From contig CM051456.1 in assembly GCA_028274465.1 (NCBI GenBank), forward strand, positions 78,478,753 through 78,542,752: a stretch of DNA of 64,000 nt. Direction: 5' to 3'. A model generated the notes under the pieces. That model saw nothing but the letters and a program-made list of their open reading frames with translations, did not search any database and was not told the origin of the DNA. The DNA comes from Plantago ovata (lineage: Eukaryota > Streptophyta > Magnoliopsida > Lamiales > Plantaginaceae). Position 1 is the first letter of the stretch, and every line of letters begins with the position of its first letter. The position numbers were made by a program, and so were the translations under genes. Positions 1-11,974 of the stretch are shown one piece after another.

Positions 1-75
1 GCTTGCCTGTCAGAACTTAAGTCCTAAAATTAGCCACTAGTTGATGGTCATTGAGATATGGGATATCAATGGTGC

Positions 76-83
76 GATAGAGA
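76..83. repeat. Left 8-bp target duplication of hAT element
   Basis: GATAGAGA lies directly before the element and is repeated exactly at 3753-3760. Eight base pairs is the hAT superfamily signature. Confidence 0.9.
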
Positions 84-150
84 CTATGTTTGAGATCTCA
101 TCTCGGAGGCCATCTCGGACGACCTCCTGAGAAGGGTCAACCCGGGTCAT
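84..150 (+). repeat. hAT left terminal and subterminal repeats
   Basis: The TIR at 84-99 is followed by several TCTCGG repeats and GGGTCAACCCGGGTCA at 134-149. The same palindromic core recurs near the right end. hAT transposases are known to bind short subterminal repeats, so these are likely binding sites (inference). Confidence 0.6.
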
Positions 151-480
151 CTCGGACATTTGTCTCGGAGTTGTCTCGGAATAGATAAAAAATACGTAAA
201 ATTATATATAACAAATACTATACATATTTATCAACAAATGACATAGAAAATTCAAACATAAATATCATATAAACTCATAGAAACCAAAATAAAGTCATAG
301 ACTCATAGTAGCATATCATTAGAACATTACAATGATCCAAATCAAGCAAAGAAATTCAGACTTCAAACATTACAATGATTCAAATCAAACAAACAAGTTC
401 AAGGTTCAAACATAACAATGATCCAAACAAACAAGTTCAAGGTTCAAACAAGTACAATCACAACTCCAAACATTATTCTC

Positions 481-3012
481 TTATAGATCAGCTCCCCAAT
501 TACAATCATCTGCCCAAGTAGGATTACTGCCTTCTGGCGTAGCACCAACATCATCATCAAGCAGGTCAAGTTCAATGTTATCATCGTTAGCATTACCTAC
601 AAAGTACAAACATAATAATGATAAACGAAAAGGTAGAAGAAACACAAACCATCAAAAGAAACAATGATAATAGACATATAAACTATGAATGAAATAATTA
701 TCACCTTGATTAGGTTGTGTACCACCAGCAACTCCATTCTCAAGAGCCTCAATTTCATCATATTCAAGCTCACCATTAGGTTCTTCATCAATTACCCAGA
801 AATCAACCTTATCAACACATTCATAGTCAATGGGATCATATGACATGTCTTTACCACTACAAGACAATATAAAATAACACAAGTCATGTATACATTCAAA
901 CCTCAACAAAGACATTAAATTCATTTAAACAAAGACAAATGTAGTGAAAGCGTAAAGTACCGATTTTTCAAGCGCAGATTGTAATGAACAAAGACAAGGT
1001 CATTAAGTCTTTGATGCTCCAACCTGTTTCTTCTCTTAGTATGAATACGCTCAAACACACTCCAATTACGTTCACAACCTGAAGACGATGATGTCTGACT
1101 CAATAGTCTGATTGCAAGCTTCCTTAAATTAGGTGCACCTTGGCCAAATAGTCTCCACCATTCATCTATAAGCAAAAATATAAGTAATTGAAAACAGAAA
1201 CAGAATCAGCAAAAATATAAGTAATTGAAAACAGAAACAACCAAAAAACAGAAACACATAAAAGGGAAAAGGAAAAGAATGCATACCTGGAAATGTATCC
1301 TTGATTGACTTTCTTGCAAGTGGCTTTGCAAACTTACCTCTTGCATCACGAAACATAGAAATTTCATTTGTAATGCCTTCAGTATCTCCATGAAGATCTT
1401 GAATAAGATCAATGAAACCATCATAAGCTTCTTCGGGCATTGGATGCTCTGTATCATACTGAAATCTTGGGTTTAACCAATATGCAGCCGCATGCAAATT
1501 CTTCCGCAACATACTATCCCACCTTTGATCAATGATATCAGTAAATCTCTTGTACTTAGTCTCATTGTTCATGAATATTTCCTTTACCCCTCTAATTGAT
1601 CTTGTCAACCCCTCATAGACATAACCCAAAGAAGGACTTGAGTCCGTGTCACATATACGCAACAACCTCATCAGTGGCTCCATTACTTTCACAATGACTC
1701 GGCAATTATTCCAAAATTTACTGTCGTGTACTATCTCTTTCACTCGCCTATCCTTTGGAATCTTCAAGTACTTCTGAAAATCAGGATGTATGACCAAGGC
1801 CTCCAAGTGATGCTTATGAGCATACAGACTCTTCAATGCAATGAAGTTGGTACCAAATCTAGTAGCCCCCGGAGTAATAATCTCAGTCCATCCTTCTTGT
1901 TGCCGTAACCAACCACGTGTCCACTTGGTGTTATAAACAAACACACTGATCCTAGAATCCATCTTGATACAATTCTTAACCACATCAAGTTTCCCAACAT
2001 CCTATAACATCAAATTGATACAATGGGCAGAGCATGGAGACCAATAAATTGTGGGATACTTTTCATGCAATTTTGTTCCAGCCAATTTGTAATTCGCTGC
2101 ATTGTCAGTAACCAAGTGAACTACATTTTCCTTACCAACCATGTCAACAATTCTTGAAAACAGATTACACAATGCTTCACCAGTTGCAGAGATATCAGAA
2201 ATATCACAAGACTCAATAAATGATATGCCCTTAGAGCTATACACCAAGAAGTTGATCAATGATCTACCTCTATTGTCTGTCCATCCATCGCCCATTATAG
2301 TACACCCCTCCTCAACCCATCTAGAACGAAGAGACTCGATAGTTAAAGAAATATGCGTTTTAGCTTCTTTAAGTAAAGGGAATCTTAAAGCATAATAAGT
2401 TGGACCATAGTATCCATTTCCCATAGTTGAAACCTTTTGCATTGCTGCCTTAAAATATTGAGAATTAACAGCATTGAGGGGAATACAAGCATCATAAAAC
2501 CACAAAGCAAGAGCCATATCTGCATCTTTTTTCCTATCTTTGTTTCGCCAGTTTTGAATGCTAGTTTGGGTAGTATCTATGCCTGAGTTACCTTTCATAT
2601 AGGTCTGAATAGTTTTCGCTTTCTTCACCCTAGACCCATCTCCTTCTCCTTCGTATTCTAATTCTTCATCAACACTTTCAAGTGCATTATTCAGTTCACG
2701 TTTACCCTTTTTGACATTATCCCTATCACTTATAACACCATTCATTTCATCAATAATATCTTTAGTAACACTCTTACAGCCAGCAACCTCACCTGGAATG
2801 CGTGCTAGATGTTGTTTGACTCTAGTAATCCCTCCACCCTTGAACACTTTATCACAGAGAAGGCACTGCAAAATCGGCTTATTGCTAGCTGTTTTTCCAA
2901 TTTCTTTACAGTGCCTCCAGGCAGGATCAGCTTTCAAACGGTAACTACTAGCAACACTAGCAGTTGAGGATGGTTGAGATGGCTGCGATGGCTGCGTATC
3001 AGAGTTCTCCAT
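481..3012 (-). pseudogene. hAT transposase, four exons, one premature stop
   Basis: Predicted to cut and rejoin the element ends in the nucleus. Exon 1 is 3012-1287, exon 2 1165-961, exon 3 856-705 and exon 4 596-481. All three introns start GT and end AG, and the joined length (2,199 nt, 732 codons) stays in frame. Residues about 30-85 form a BED zinc finger (CLLC pair, then RVKQHLA with a His). Then comes a DUF659-like block (GDGWTDNRGRSLINFL, VTDNAANYK). Exon 2 encodes the hAT C-terminal dimerisation region (CERNWSVFERIHTKRRNRL). The acidic tail in exons 3-4 is typical of the family. The only lesion seen is a TAG at 2002-2004 where relatives have an acidic residue before DVG. The ATG at 3012 is the first in frame and precedes the BED domain. 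Confidence 0.88.
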
Positions 3013-3600
3013 ATCTGGCCATATTAATTTAAATTTAATTAATTAACAAGCTCAGTAAATTGACATAACAGAACAGAGCTTACTGAAGAACAGAGCTAAC
3101 AAATTTAAACTGAAGAACAGAGCAACATCAAAATCAACCTTATGGCACTTCAAAATCGAGTTTCAATTCAAACGAGAAACAAGAAGAACATCGCTAACTG
3201 AAGCAAAGCAACAACACAACCTCGTTTCAATTTTCAATTCAAACAAATCCACATATTACTAGAGTAAGATCGAGCAGTCGAAAAGTGAAAAACGAACAGA
3301 GCAATGGCGAAGAAGAAGAGAAGTAGACACATCACAACAAGAGAAGTAGAGAACAAACATACCTGAAGATGAAGCAGAGCAAGGGACGAAGAAGAAGATA
3401 TGAAGCTCCAAGTCAAAAACCCATGGAGATCGATCAATCATAAAGAAAAAACGGCCGAACTGCCGAAGAGAGAGAGACAACGGAAGAAGATTAGAAAAGG
3501 GAAAATAGCGGTTGTTGGTACTGCTAGGTTTTTTTCCTTTTTAGCTGATCCTATTTTGAGTATTTTCCAATTTCTCCTAAATTTTTTTTTTTTAATTAAA

Positions 3601-3752
3601 ACTCGGGTTGACCCGGGTCAACCGGTCAAAAACTCGGAAAAATCCCGGGTTTCGAGATTTTTCCGAGTTTTCAGTGTTTCGTCCCGCATAGGCTTCCGAG
3701 AAGCGGTTGAACCGGGTCAACCCGGGTTGACCCGGCGAGATCTCGAACATAG
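3601..3752 (-). repeat. hAT right terminal and subterminal palindromes
   Basis: It contains two perfect palindromes, an 18-bp one at 3606-3623 (GGTTGACCCGGGTCAACC) and a 20-bp one at 3714-3733, then the TIR at 3737-3752. The core is shared with the left end at 134-149. Probable transposase-binding sites. Confidence 0.65.
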
Positions 3753-4883
3753 GATAGAGACTAGAATGTGTTGCATCAAATCCTTTGAGGATGTAGTAGT
3801 TCTCACTGTTGTGAATAGCTTGGTTATTCATGATGCACACATGGACACTTTGGAGAGTGTTGGCATACCCAACGGAGAAACCATTTGGTAAATTCTATTT
3901 AAGTGTCTATGGGAGTATCGGATTATAGGGTGATGTAATAGTCCTCAGACTTGAGGTCAATACTACATCATATGTGGAATAATATACTTTGACCATGCGC
4001 AACGCTTGCACTCTTAAAGTAGGGTAGATACGGTATGCGTTGGATATATTAGGAAGCATATGGTGTGAGTGATTGGACCAAGATCAGGATTCATTCCTCC
4101 GAATAGATTCAAGGAGAGAATACTCTACATCTCATATTCAGTGTTATCATTAGTCAGTGGCCACTACAAAGATAAATGTCAAAATGGTGTTTGGACATAA
4201 TCATCTAGCTCGACTAAGAAGATTGAGAGACAATGGATAAGTTATTGGTATAGACACTAATCCATATTCTAGACTCATTCGAGTATTCGAGAATGAAAGG
4301 ACCGTATCATCAAAGTACTCTACAGCACAGGCAGTTTGTATCTCCTCAACAAACGTTCCTTACATATTAGTATTGTCTAGTGACGATTGTATAAGAATAT
4401 TCACTGAGACCTTGATTTTATCATTGCCTAATATGTGAGGGCCTATAGGTCATATACAACTAGGTGATAATTCTCCCGATTAAGCATTAGGGTAAATTAA
4501 ATGTCAATCGGATTGATAAGATTTGATTTACTATTGTCAATGACATTTCATTTGAAGGAAATCATTAATTAAGTTAAAATTGGGTTTATGACTTAATTAC
4601 TATGTTAAATAAAATATCAATTGGATTGATAAATATTTAATTTAATATTGTTGAGAATGTTCTATTTGATAGAATTAATTAATTAAGTTGAATTGAATTC
4701 AATGTACTTAATTAATTTATACTTTTAGAAAGTAAATTAATTAAATTAGATTTAATTAATAAAAGAAGAAAAGAATAATTAGATTAAATTGGATTTAATT
4801 AATTAAAGTTAGAATGTGCATTTGAACCAATTTAGAATGAGGTTCAAGTGTTAAAAGCCCAAAAGAAAAGGATTGATAGTAGT

Positions 4884-4939
4884 GGGTTTCGAACCCAAGA
4901 CCTCCAGCTCATTAAGTAGCATACCAGCCGACTGGGCCA
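4884..4939 (-). other. tRNA-like / SINE-like Pol III box pair inside the old LTR
   Basis: On the minus strand, 4939-4923 reads TGGCCCAGTCGGCTGGT, close to a tRNA A box. Positions 4896-4884 read GGGTTCGAAACCC, a textbook B box. They are about 26 bp apart, as in a tRNA gene or tRNA-derived SINE head. I could not fold a full cloverleaf with a good acceptor stem, so I do not call a tRNA gene. Confidence 0.45.
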
Positions 4940-5475
4940 GGCCCATGTAAACTAAGTTATGCGTTTTATACGGATATATCCATCAGAATGCGGCTCACAT
5001 GAGTTAGTAGGGTTTTGATACGTGTTGTTGCTGCTTGTGGCTTGGAGCTCTCCTCCTCTTTTGGATTTCTTCCACACGGTTGTATTCGTTCTAACTCCTT
5101 TCTTTTCTTCTTTGATTAATTCTCATTATTTTATCATGATCTTTAAGATTTCTTGTTTTTATTAATGTAGATTTTGAATATGGATTTCCTAGTAACCATG
5201 GAGAATTCATCAGTGAAGAATTGAACTACGTTTGACTTGATCCAGAGGGTACGTGGGCAGCTTAGAATTGTTCTGAGTTCAGTTAGATTCTTTAGCAGAT
5301 CATCAATTGTTCTTTGAAGAACAAGATCATGATTAGATCAATGATTCATGGAAGCTGGAAACTTGATAACGGGTAAGTCATTTGTATGGAGCATGTTAAA
5401 TAATCATTCAATCAACGATTCATGTAGGAAAATTTTCGAATTCCGGTGCATTAACCTTAGAGGTAATTTCCTACA

Positions 5476-6830
5476 ATTACTAACACCGTATGATTGGATA
5501 CCGTCTCTATTTGTATAACTTTCAAAGTATCAGGTCATCATCATGTCAATGTACGTGGTGCATTACTTCGGGCACTTGGTCCTGGACGCATCATAACTTC
5601 TCCAACTCGAAACCAGTGGTTGTCTCAAACTGTATCCTTTGCATACGACAAACATTTCTCGACGATAAGCTCTTACATGTTGTCTCCGAATCCCAACATT
5701 CTACCTCAAGAGGAAAAGTGCAAGGATGAAAAAAAGGGTGGAAAGACTGTTGTTTGTTTATGAAAGTAACCAATCAGCTGTGATCAAAAGACTACAGAGA
5801 AGCCAACCTTTCTTAAATGGCCATTCTGTTGCATATGCTACTCTGATTGCCAGCATGCCAACTATCTTTGCTAGCACGTCACCTGTTCCTATGGAATCTT
5901 TCGACGTCACCACCTGTTACATGGTTGCTTTAGGCATCTTGTATTTCATTCATTGATCTTGTTTCCAGGTCCTACTTATGTATTGTATTTGTACATCATC
6001 AGGAAAATAGTTGTTGCCCACTTGATTTTCTATTTGTGCAACAAGTAAGCAGTGTTGGTAGCTCTTTTTTCTGTAATCTGAAATCTCAGATATTTGACTT
6101 CATGAGAAATATAATCATTCAGTTTAACACCACCATTGGCACAAGACTATGCTACTGCATTCAATTATCTATGATCGAGTGTGCAATGCAGATGGTATTT
6201 GAATCATGGATTCGCGTATATTTTCAAATAAATCAACCTGTCCTTTTTTCGCGTGGGCAACTATTATGTGATTAGAGCTATAGCTATACACTAATGTGTA
6301 GTATGGTTACTTGGATTCTTCAAATATGGACTAATAATAAGACTCAACTACTGGAGTCGGATTAATTAGAAACAAGAAGTAAAAACCTGAACCCAATCAT
6401 TGTACTATCTCAATTAAAAGAAAATCTCAAAAAATGAAAGAAAACATGGCGCAAGAAACAGAGAAAAATAAGAAGGAAGAAGACGAAATACTGCGAAGTG
6501 GCGAACAAGAAGAAACCAAAAGAGCGTGTGAACTGAACGAGACCAAAGATGAGTTGGAGCGTGCCTCAAATCATACCAACAACTTGATCACAAAACGGCA
6601 TTGTATCAACAGCTTTACCAAATTTAATGAACCCTAAATGAACCTAGGGTTCATGCAATTTCAAAAAATTCGCCGAATCTTTAAATGGTGATCTGTCCTT
6701 TTGACAGTTGAATGATTTGGTTCTGTTCTTTGTTCAATTCTTTCAATGTCATAAGATTTGGTTATGTTGTTCAATTCTATTATGTTCTTTTTGTTCTAAA
6801 CTGCAAAATACATCACAGTTTTGCAACTGC
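5476..6830 (+). other. Low-copy-looking region with possible host exon fragment (5533-5763)
   Basis: There is no recognisable transposon here. A reading frame from about 5533 to a stop at 5763 has a protein-like composition (GHHHVNVRGALLRALGPGR, then QWLSQTVSFAYDKHF). It is preceded by AG at a plausible splice acceptor (5530-5532), so it may be an exon of a broken host gene. I do not recognise the family. The 67-codon frame at 6434-6637 is Glu/Lys low complexity and is not convincing. The remainder is AT-rich with nothing else I can support. Confidence 0.25.
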
Positions 6831-7103
6831 AAACCAATCAGTACAAGTATAAACACAGTTCATAAATATTACACTACAAACCAATCAATGTATTTCAGAC
6901 AGAATTTGGAAACACAGCTGCAAAATACAACAAACCAATCAGAAATGTGTGTTCAAAAAATAGAATATGTGGTGTCACTTTTAAGCAACCAATCAGTACA
7001 TTTTTTTTGTCAAAACACATGTGTGTTTCAAAATTTTACATATGGGTCCCCAAATGTAAAAATACTCCTTTGACCTATTTTCAAAACACATACTAACCAA
7101 TCA
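6831..7103. repeat. Degenerate repeat (about 54 bp) centred on AACCAATCA
   Basis: ACCAATCA with a preceding A occurs at 6831, 6878, 6932, 6986 and 7094. The spacings are 47, 54, 54 and 108 bp (twice 54). The sequence between is poorly conserved but shares words such as AAACACA. It looks like an eroded minisatellite whose best-kept part is a CCAAT box. Confidence 0.5.
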
Positions 7104-7154
7104 TGCCCTTATTGCTTACTCCAACAAGTCGACACTGTAAATTGGTACAAGAAA

Positions 7155-8066
7155 TTAGGCCTGGGCACGGGTCGGGTTTTCCGGATAATTGTGTCGTCGG
7201 GTTCGCGTTAATGGGTATCGGATACCCGAAATCGAGTTATCAGCAATACCGAAATTGTCGGGTACCCGTAACAAGTTCGGGTACCCCGAATTATTTTTTT
7301 CCTTTCTGAATAAGAAATGAAGAATTAAATCATATTCCTGGCATAGACATTAGATAAGAGAGCAAAAAGAAAGGGGTTTTCTGCTAAGAAAAAACAGAGA
7401 AAGGGGTTTTCTAATTTAAAAAAAAAAAAAGAGAGAGGGGTTTCGATAAGAGAAGAATTCTAAACAAATGTGACAAGACTATGGAGTATAGATAATTAAA
7501 TCCACAAAAATCTTATCCTTCATCAAAACCCCATCTCTACTTCTCAGATCTATGGCCTCCAGGCCCTCCACACTTACACCTAACCTGATAGTGTCAACAA
7601 AGAAGCAGTAGAAGAATTTTGCACCAACATTGTTGTGACATGATGTAGCAGATCGAAAAGTCGAGGAGTATAAAAGACAGCTGACGGCCCGCCTTCTTGC
7701 CGTGAAGTTGGTTTTCGACTATCCGGCTACGACGGCACTTCGGCGGAGAAGATACTTGGTTCTTTTTCAAGGTCAGTTGAGGGCAGAAAAATATCGGGAA
7801 GAGCTTGTATCTTCTTTATTTGGGTTGAAGATATGAGTGTAATAGTCTATAACCTAATTTTTGTGTCTTTTTATTTGAATTCTATAACAGAGAAGATTTT
7901 TGGTTGTTTAATCGGGTTATGTTCGGGTAACCCAATATTACTCTATAGAAACCCGAACCCGGAATAATTGGGTAATAGAACGGGTAACCCGAACCCAATC
8001 ATGACATTTAAACCCGACCCGAACTACCCAAACCCGAACGGGTCGGGTCGGGTACCCAATTACCCA
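7155..8066. mobile_element. hAT-like MITE or non-autonomous element (approximate ends)
   Basis: The left end GGCCTGGGCACGGGTCGGGTT and the right-hand block of CCCGAACCC/GGGTACCC repeats are in inverted orientation. This resembles plant hAT-type non-autonomous elements with GGGTCGGGT-rich termini. The interior (7320-7900) has no ORF of note. The right end abuts the truncated pol of copy A at about 8067. No clean 8-bp duplication is visible, so one end is probably lost. Confidence 0.45.
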
Positions 8067-9480
8067 CAGATTCATCATCTAGCTCAATAAGTTTAGCTTT
8101 TCCAGCTCTTTTCTCAGCTTCATGTTCATGTATGATCAACTTCTTCATACATTCTGTGACTTCTTTCTCAGTAGGAACTCCTTGCTTCTTTTCATGGAAT
8201 ACAACATGCACTGATTCTTCAATCTTTTGTGCTTTCTTGTTGTAAACTCTATAAGCTTTGTTATGTAAGGAGTAACCAAGAAATATAGCCTCATCTGCGT
8301 TTGGTTGAAATGTTATTCATTATTATCTACCATTGTTAAGAATAAAACACTTGCAACCAAACACTCTTCGATGTGTGATACTTGGAGGTCTCCTTGTTGA
8401 TCAAGCATCTATTCTGAGTGTAGCAAGTTGTGTTAACAGCTTCAACCCAATAGGATTCACTTATTTCAGTGTCAACAAGCATAGTCCTTACAACTTCCTT
8501 AAGGATTCTGTTTTTTCTTTCAGCAACTCCATTTTGTTGTGGTGTCGATAATTGATGTTGTATGCCTTTGAAAGTGCAATACTTAGTTATGTACTACTTG
8601 ACAAACTCAGTACCATGGTCTGTTCGAATAATTTATACCTTTTCATTTTTCATGACTTCAAGCTTGCTCAGCAAGTTGGTATTTCATTCTTTGTTTCTGA
8701 TTTGTGCTTGATGAATATAACCCAAATAAATCTTGAGTAATCATCCACAACAACTAGACCATACTTCTTGCCTACATAACTTGTTGTTGAGGATTCAAAC
8801 AAGTCCTTGCCTACATATCTTGTTGTTGAGGATTCAAACAAGTCCATGTGCAATAATTGCAATGGTTTTGTAGTTGACTGGACTGACTTGTTCTTAAAAG
8901 AAGACTTTGTTTGCTTTCCTTGCTGACAAGCTGAGCAAACTCCATCTTTCTTATAAGTGAGCTTAGGTAGTCCAACTACAAGTCCTTTCTTAGACAGCTT
9001 ATTCAGCGTCTTGAAATTCATGTGACTTGTTCTTTGATGCCAAAGCCATGCATTTTCAGCAAGGCCTCCTTGATCAGCAACTAGACATTTTTCTATGATT
9101 GCTGAGGACCAGTCCACATTGTATAGACTTCCAACTCTTCTAGCAATCAGAATTGTCTTCTTGGTTTCAAAGTCAATGAGTCTACATTCTTCACTCTTGA
9201 GTTTTATGAAATAGCCTTTGTCAGCAAACTGACTCATGCTAAACAAGTTAAACTTAAGATTCTTGACGTGTAGAACTCCTTTGATTGTTATGCAACCAAT
9301 CTTTATATCTCCAAAACCTTTTGTAGGGGCAAGTTCTCCACCGACAAACCTTATTGTTGGATCTTTAGACCACTGTCTATAGTTTAAAAGGTTTTTCTTG
9401 TTGCTTGTCATGTGCTTTCCCGCAACCACTATCAAAATTCCATATTGGATTATTTGTCTCAGTGGCTGATGTCTGCACAA
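8067..9480 (-). pseudogene. Copy A pol fragment: protease, GAG-pre-integrase, integrase
   Basis: Minus-strand remains of a Ty1/copia Pol. 9480-8668 gives the protease/GAG-pre-integrase part ([17 protein letters not shown], then an HHCC zinc region with [18 protein letters not shown] and CSACQQGK) and the start of the integrase core ([26 protein letters not shown]). A short stretch encoding DLFESSTT is tandemly duplicated (8776-8847). Beyond 8668 the integrase is still readable in pieces, down to MHVVFHEKKQGVPTEKEV near 8211, but it is broken by frameshifts and gaps. The frame ends at 8067. The first codons follow a splice-acceptor-like TTCTTGATTGTGCAG, as in copy F. Not functional. Confidence 0.85.
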
Positions 9481-9495
9481 TCAAGAACATACAAG

Positions 9496-11063
9496 TTAAT
9501 TATCCAGAATAGGATGTCCATTAACATGTTCAAGAAAACGTTCAATGAAAACCCAAGTCTTGACTTTTTCAATCTTGACTAGTTTCCTACTTGCTGAGAA
9601 ACTAGTTGGCTTGGAACCAAATGACTTTTGAACATTGATGTTCAAATCCACTTTCTGGTGTGGTGTCTTGTTTGGGATTCCTCTCTGTTGAACATACTTT
9701 TCAGTAAGTTCTTTTCTAGCCAAATTTCTTCTAGTCCTAGCATTTTGAGTCTTGTCATCACTCTTAGGCTTGGATTTGTTTTGATCCTTGAAGTATCTTT
9801 GCTGACTTTGCTTGTACTCATGGACAAGTTGATTTTGCTTATTCTTGTAACCAAGTCCACTTTTAGGAGAGTGCTGAGTTCTTTTCTCAGCAGTCTTACT
9901 TGATTCAGGTTTGTTAGCAAATGACTTCTGATTACGTTTTTCAGTAATCTTGCCTTTTGGCTTAACAAATTGCTTTTTAGCAACTTGTTTGGCAGATTTC
10001 TTTTCAACAATCTTCTTTTTGACAGTCTGCTTTTCAGCAACCTGTTTAGCTTTTGAGGTTTTGTTACTTTGTGTAGCAACAGTGGTGGTTTTGATCAAAG
10101 GTTCCTGATTCCTTGTTTCAGCAATCTTGGATTGACCAATCTAATAGAGTTATGGTTGACTGTTATCAGAAGCACGAACAAAGGTCATAGGTGATTTGTT
10201 TTTGCTTAGGAGAATCACTTCATCACCTTCATAAGTTGCACCCAATCCTTCTTTCTGAGAAGGATCTCTCAGATACATTTGCAATTCGGTCAGTGTGTTA
10301 CTTGCATTTGCATAAGATTTGAAGTTGACCTTCATTTTCTTGAGTTCTTGTATCTCAGCAAGTAACTTTAGAATTGAAAATTGATATTCTTTTAGTTCTA
10401 TTGAAAGTTGAGCATTATTCTCTGTAGCTTCATCAATGAGATTCTTAAGATGCAATATCTCAACATCCTTTCTTTCTGATTCAACACTTAGCACTACATA
10501 CTTTTCAGTAGTTTACTTTGCTAGAAATTTAGCATTCTGAACTTTCTCTTGCTGTTTGCTCAGAGTTTTCTCAAATCATTCAATTTCTCCTTGAATGCTA
10601 TCAAGATCAATCTCATTTTCACTTTCTGAATCTGAATCTGAATCTGAGTCTGGAGAAATTACTTGATCAGTCATGAGGCAGAATTCGAAATTTGAAACGT
10701 CTGGAAATGCTTCCATAGCAATTCCACAGACTTCTTTGTCGATTTCAACATCCATGGTTGTTTCTTCCTCAGTATCTGAATCTTCTGTCTCACTATCTTC
10801 AGAACTTGTGTCAATGCACAAAGCATCAATCTTAGTTTGAAGCTTCTTCTTTTCTTCAGCAATCAAAGCTTGAGTTGTGAATCTGAAATCCAAGTCTTCC
10901 AGTGACTCAGTAGCGCCTTGTTTGAAATTATGAAATTTCAACTTTAGCACTTCAAGTTTGTTTTTCTTGGTTTTGTCAGATCCAACACACAAATCTTGAA
11001 CCATCTTCCAAGCATCTTTAGCAGTCTTAGTACCCCACAGTTTGCACTGTATGGTGTCTGGAG
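9496..11063 (-). pseudogene. Copy A gag, C-terminal portion
   Basis: Minus-strand Gag remains in three open pieces (11004-10576, 10494-10150, 10098-9496) separated by stop codons. It matches copy F Gag from MVQDLCVGSDKTK onward. After FRFTT the protein jumps directly to LIAEEKKK, whereas copy F has about 185 more residues there, including the zinc knuckle. This is an in-frame internal deletion near 10875. The rest contains acidic serine repeats (DSDSDSDSESE), a coiled-coil-like Glu/Leu stretch and a Lys/Gln-rich tail. The N-terminal part lies across the Copia-B insertion at 23577-23882. Confidence 0.85.
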
Positions 11064-11974
11064 TGTTGGGTAGTATGCAGTATCAATATGAGAATCTGGA
11101 AATGGAAAGAAATAGAACTGCAGAGCCGAGCGTAGCACTCTGTCCTTAAGACCTTATTCGTCCTGCACTTGGTACGTACAGAATCCGACGAATAGTCTCC
11201 CAAGATAGAACTGCAGGTGAGATCGTATAACAAGTACTGAAATATACGAACTCTGGTGGACTACTACAATATGAGAAGCTTTGTTTTTCTGGGATATAGA
11301 GAAGAAGGAGAGAGCAGATCGAATTGTGTGATTTTGAAACACTGGAAGGTTTTATTTATAATAGGCCAAGTGGTGTGACGAACAACAGCAAATTGATGAA
11401 AGAACGTAAGGGTTCGTTTGAAAAGACACAACGATTTGCTCAGAAGGCTTGGAACGAAAAAACATAATTTTTCGTTCAAGCTTCATGTCTGTTCGCTTCA
11501 GAACACTTCGCTCAAGCAATGCAATCATCCGCAGCGAAATGGACTGGACCGGACCGCCCAAGCCAAGGCCCAGGCCCACGACCCGTGAACCCCGGACCCT
11601 TGAACCACGACCCGTGACTCGAGGAACCATCTAGCTCCTCCCCCCTTCCAAAACCATGGGTACCCCCAAAGGGTCCAACCCCTAGTCCAAACCATGGCTT
11701 ATTAAATAGTTTGTTCCTTCTCAATTTTAGCTATGTGGGATATCTCCCAACACCAACCTCTGGTATTCCATACCATGTATCAACCAACACACTTTGAGCT
11801 TCAATTACTCTTTCATCACAAAAGGAATTTTAGTAATTCTTTCTTAAGTGTCTTCTACTACTATAGTAGATTCATGCACGTTTGAGAAACCTCTATTTCC
11901 GACGTGTGGGACCTCTTTGGTTGAGCTACAAAGTCATGAAAAAACCACACTTGGTTTTAGATAAAATTGCAACA
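11064..11974 (-). repeat. Copia-B 3' LTR (911 bp)
   Basis: Aligned by eye to 22548-23576. Minus-strand TATAAATAA lies at 11360-11352. Next to the LTR at 11975-11985 the minus strand reads ATGTGGGGAAT, a short polypurine tract. The 5' copy is longer, partly because it has an extra segment near 23045-23115. Confidence 0.85.

Larger units (their letters stand above)
84..3752 (-). mobile_element. hAT DNA transposon, nearly intact
   Basis: A 3,669-bp element with terminal inverted repeats CTATGTTYGAGATCTC (84-99 and 3737-3752, one mismatch) and a perfect 8-bp duplication GATAGAGA on both sides. It carries one four-exon transposase gene on the minus strand. The subterminal regions are rich in TCTCGG and in palindromes of GGGTCAACCCGGGTT type. 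Both ends and the gene are complete except for one stop codon, so it is young compared with the LTR it landed in. It could still move if a transposase is supplied in trans (inference). Confidence 0.9.
1..5475 (+). mobile_element. Old copia-type LTR (3' part), split by a hAT element
   Basis: Positions 1-83 and 3761-5475 join across the hAT insertion into one sequence. Its layout matches the Copia-C family LTR further on: a stretch like 'gtgagggcctataggtca' near 4434, AT-rich middle, and a last 60 bp ending in CCTTAGAGGTAATTTCCTACA-like sequence at 5475, parallel to the CCCTAGGGGTAAC...TTCTTACA end at 43545. The beginning lies left of the window, so a solo LTR cannot be told from a full element. 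No internal domain follows at 5476, which favours a solo LTR. There is no coding capacity. Family assignment rests on my reading of the similarity. Confidence 0.6.

Noticed and set aside
4878-4945. Functional tRNA gene
   Set aside because: Box A and B are good, but I could not form an acceptor stem or a convincing anticodon arm.
6434-6637. 67-codon Glu/Lys-rich frame
   Set aside because: Low-complexity A-rich DNA with no splice or promoter context and no family resemblance.
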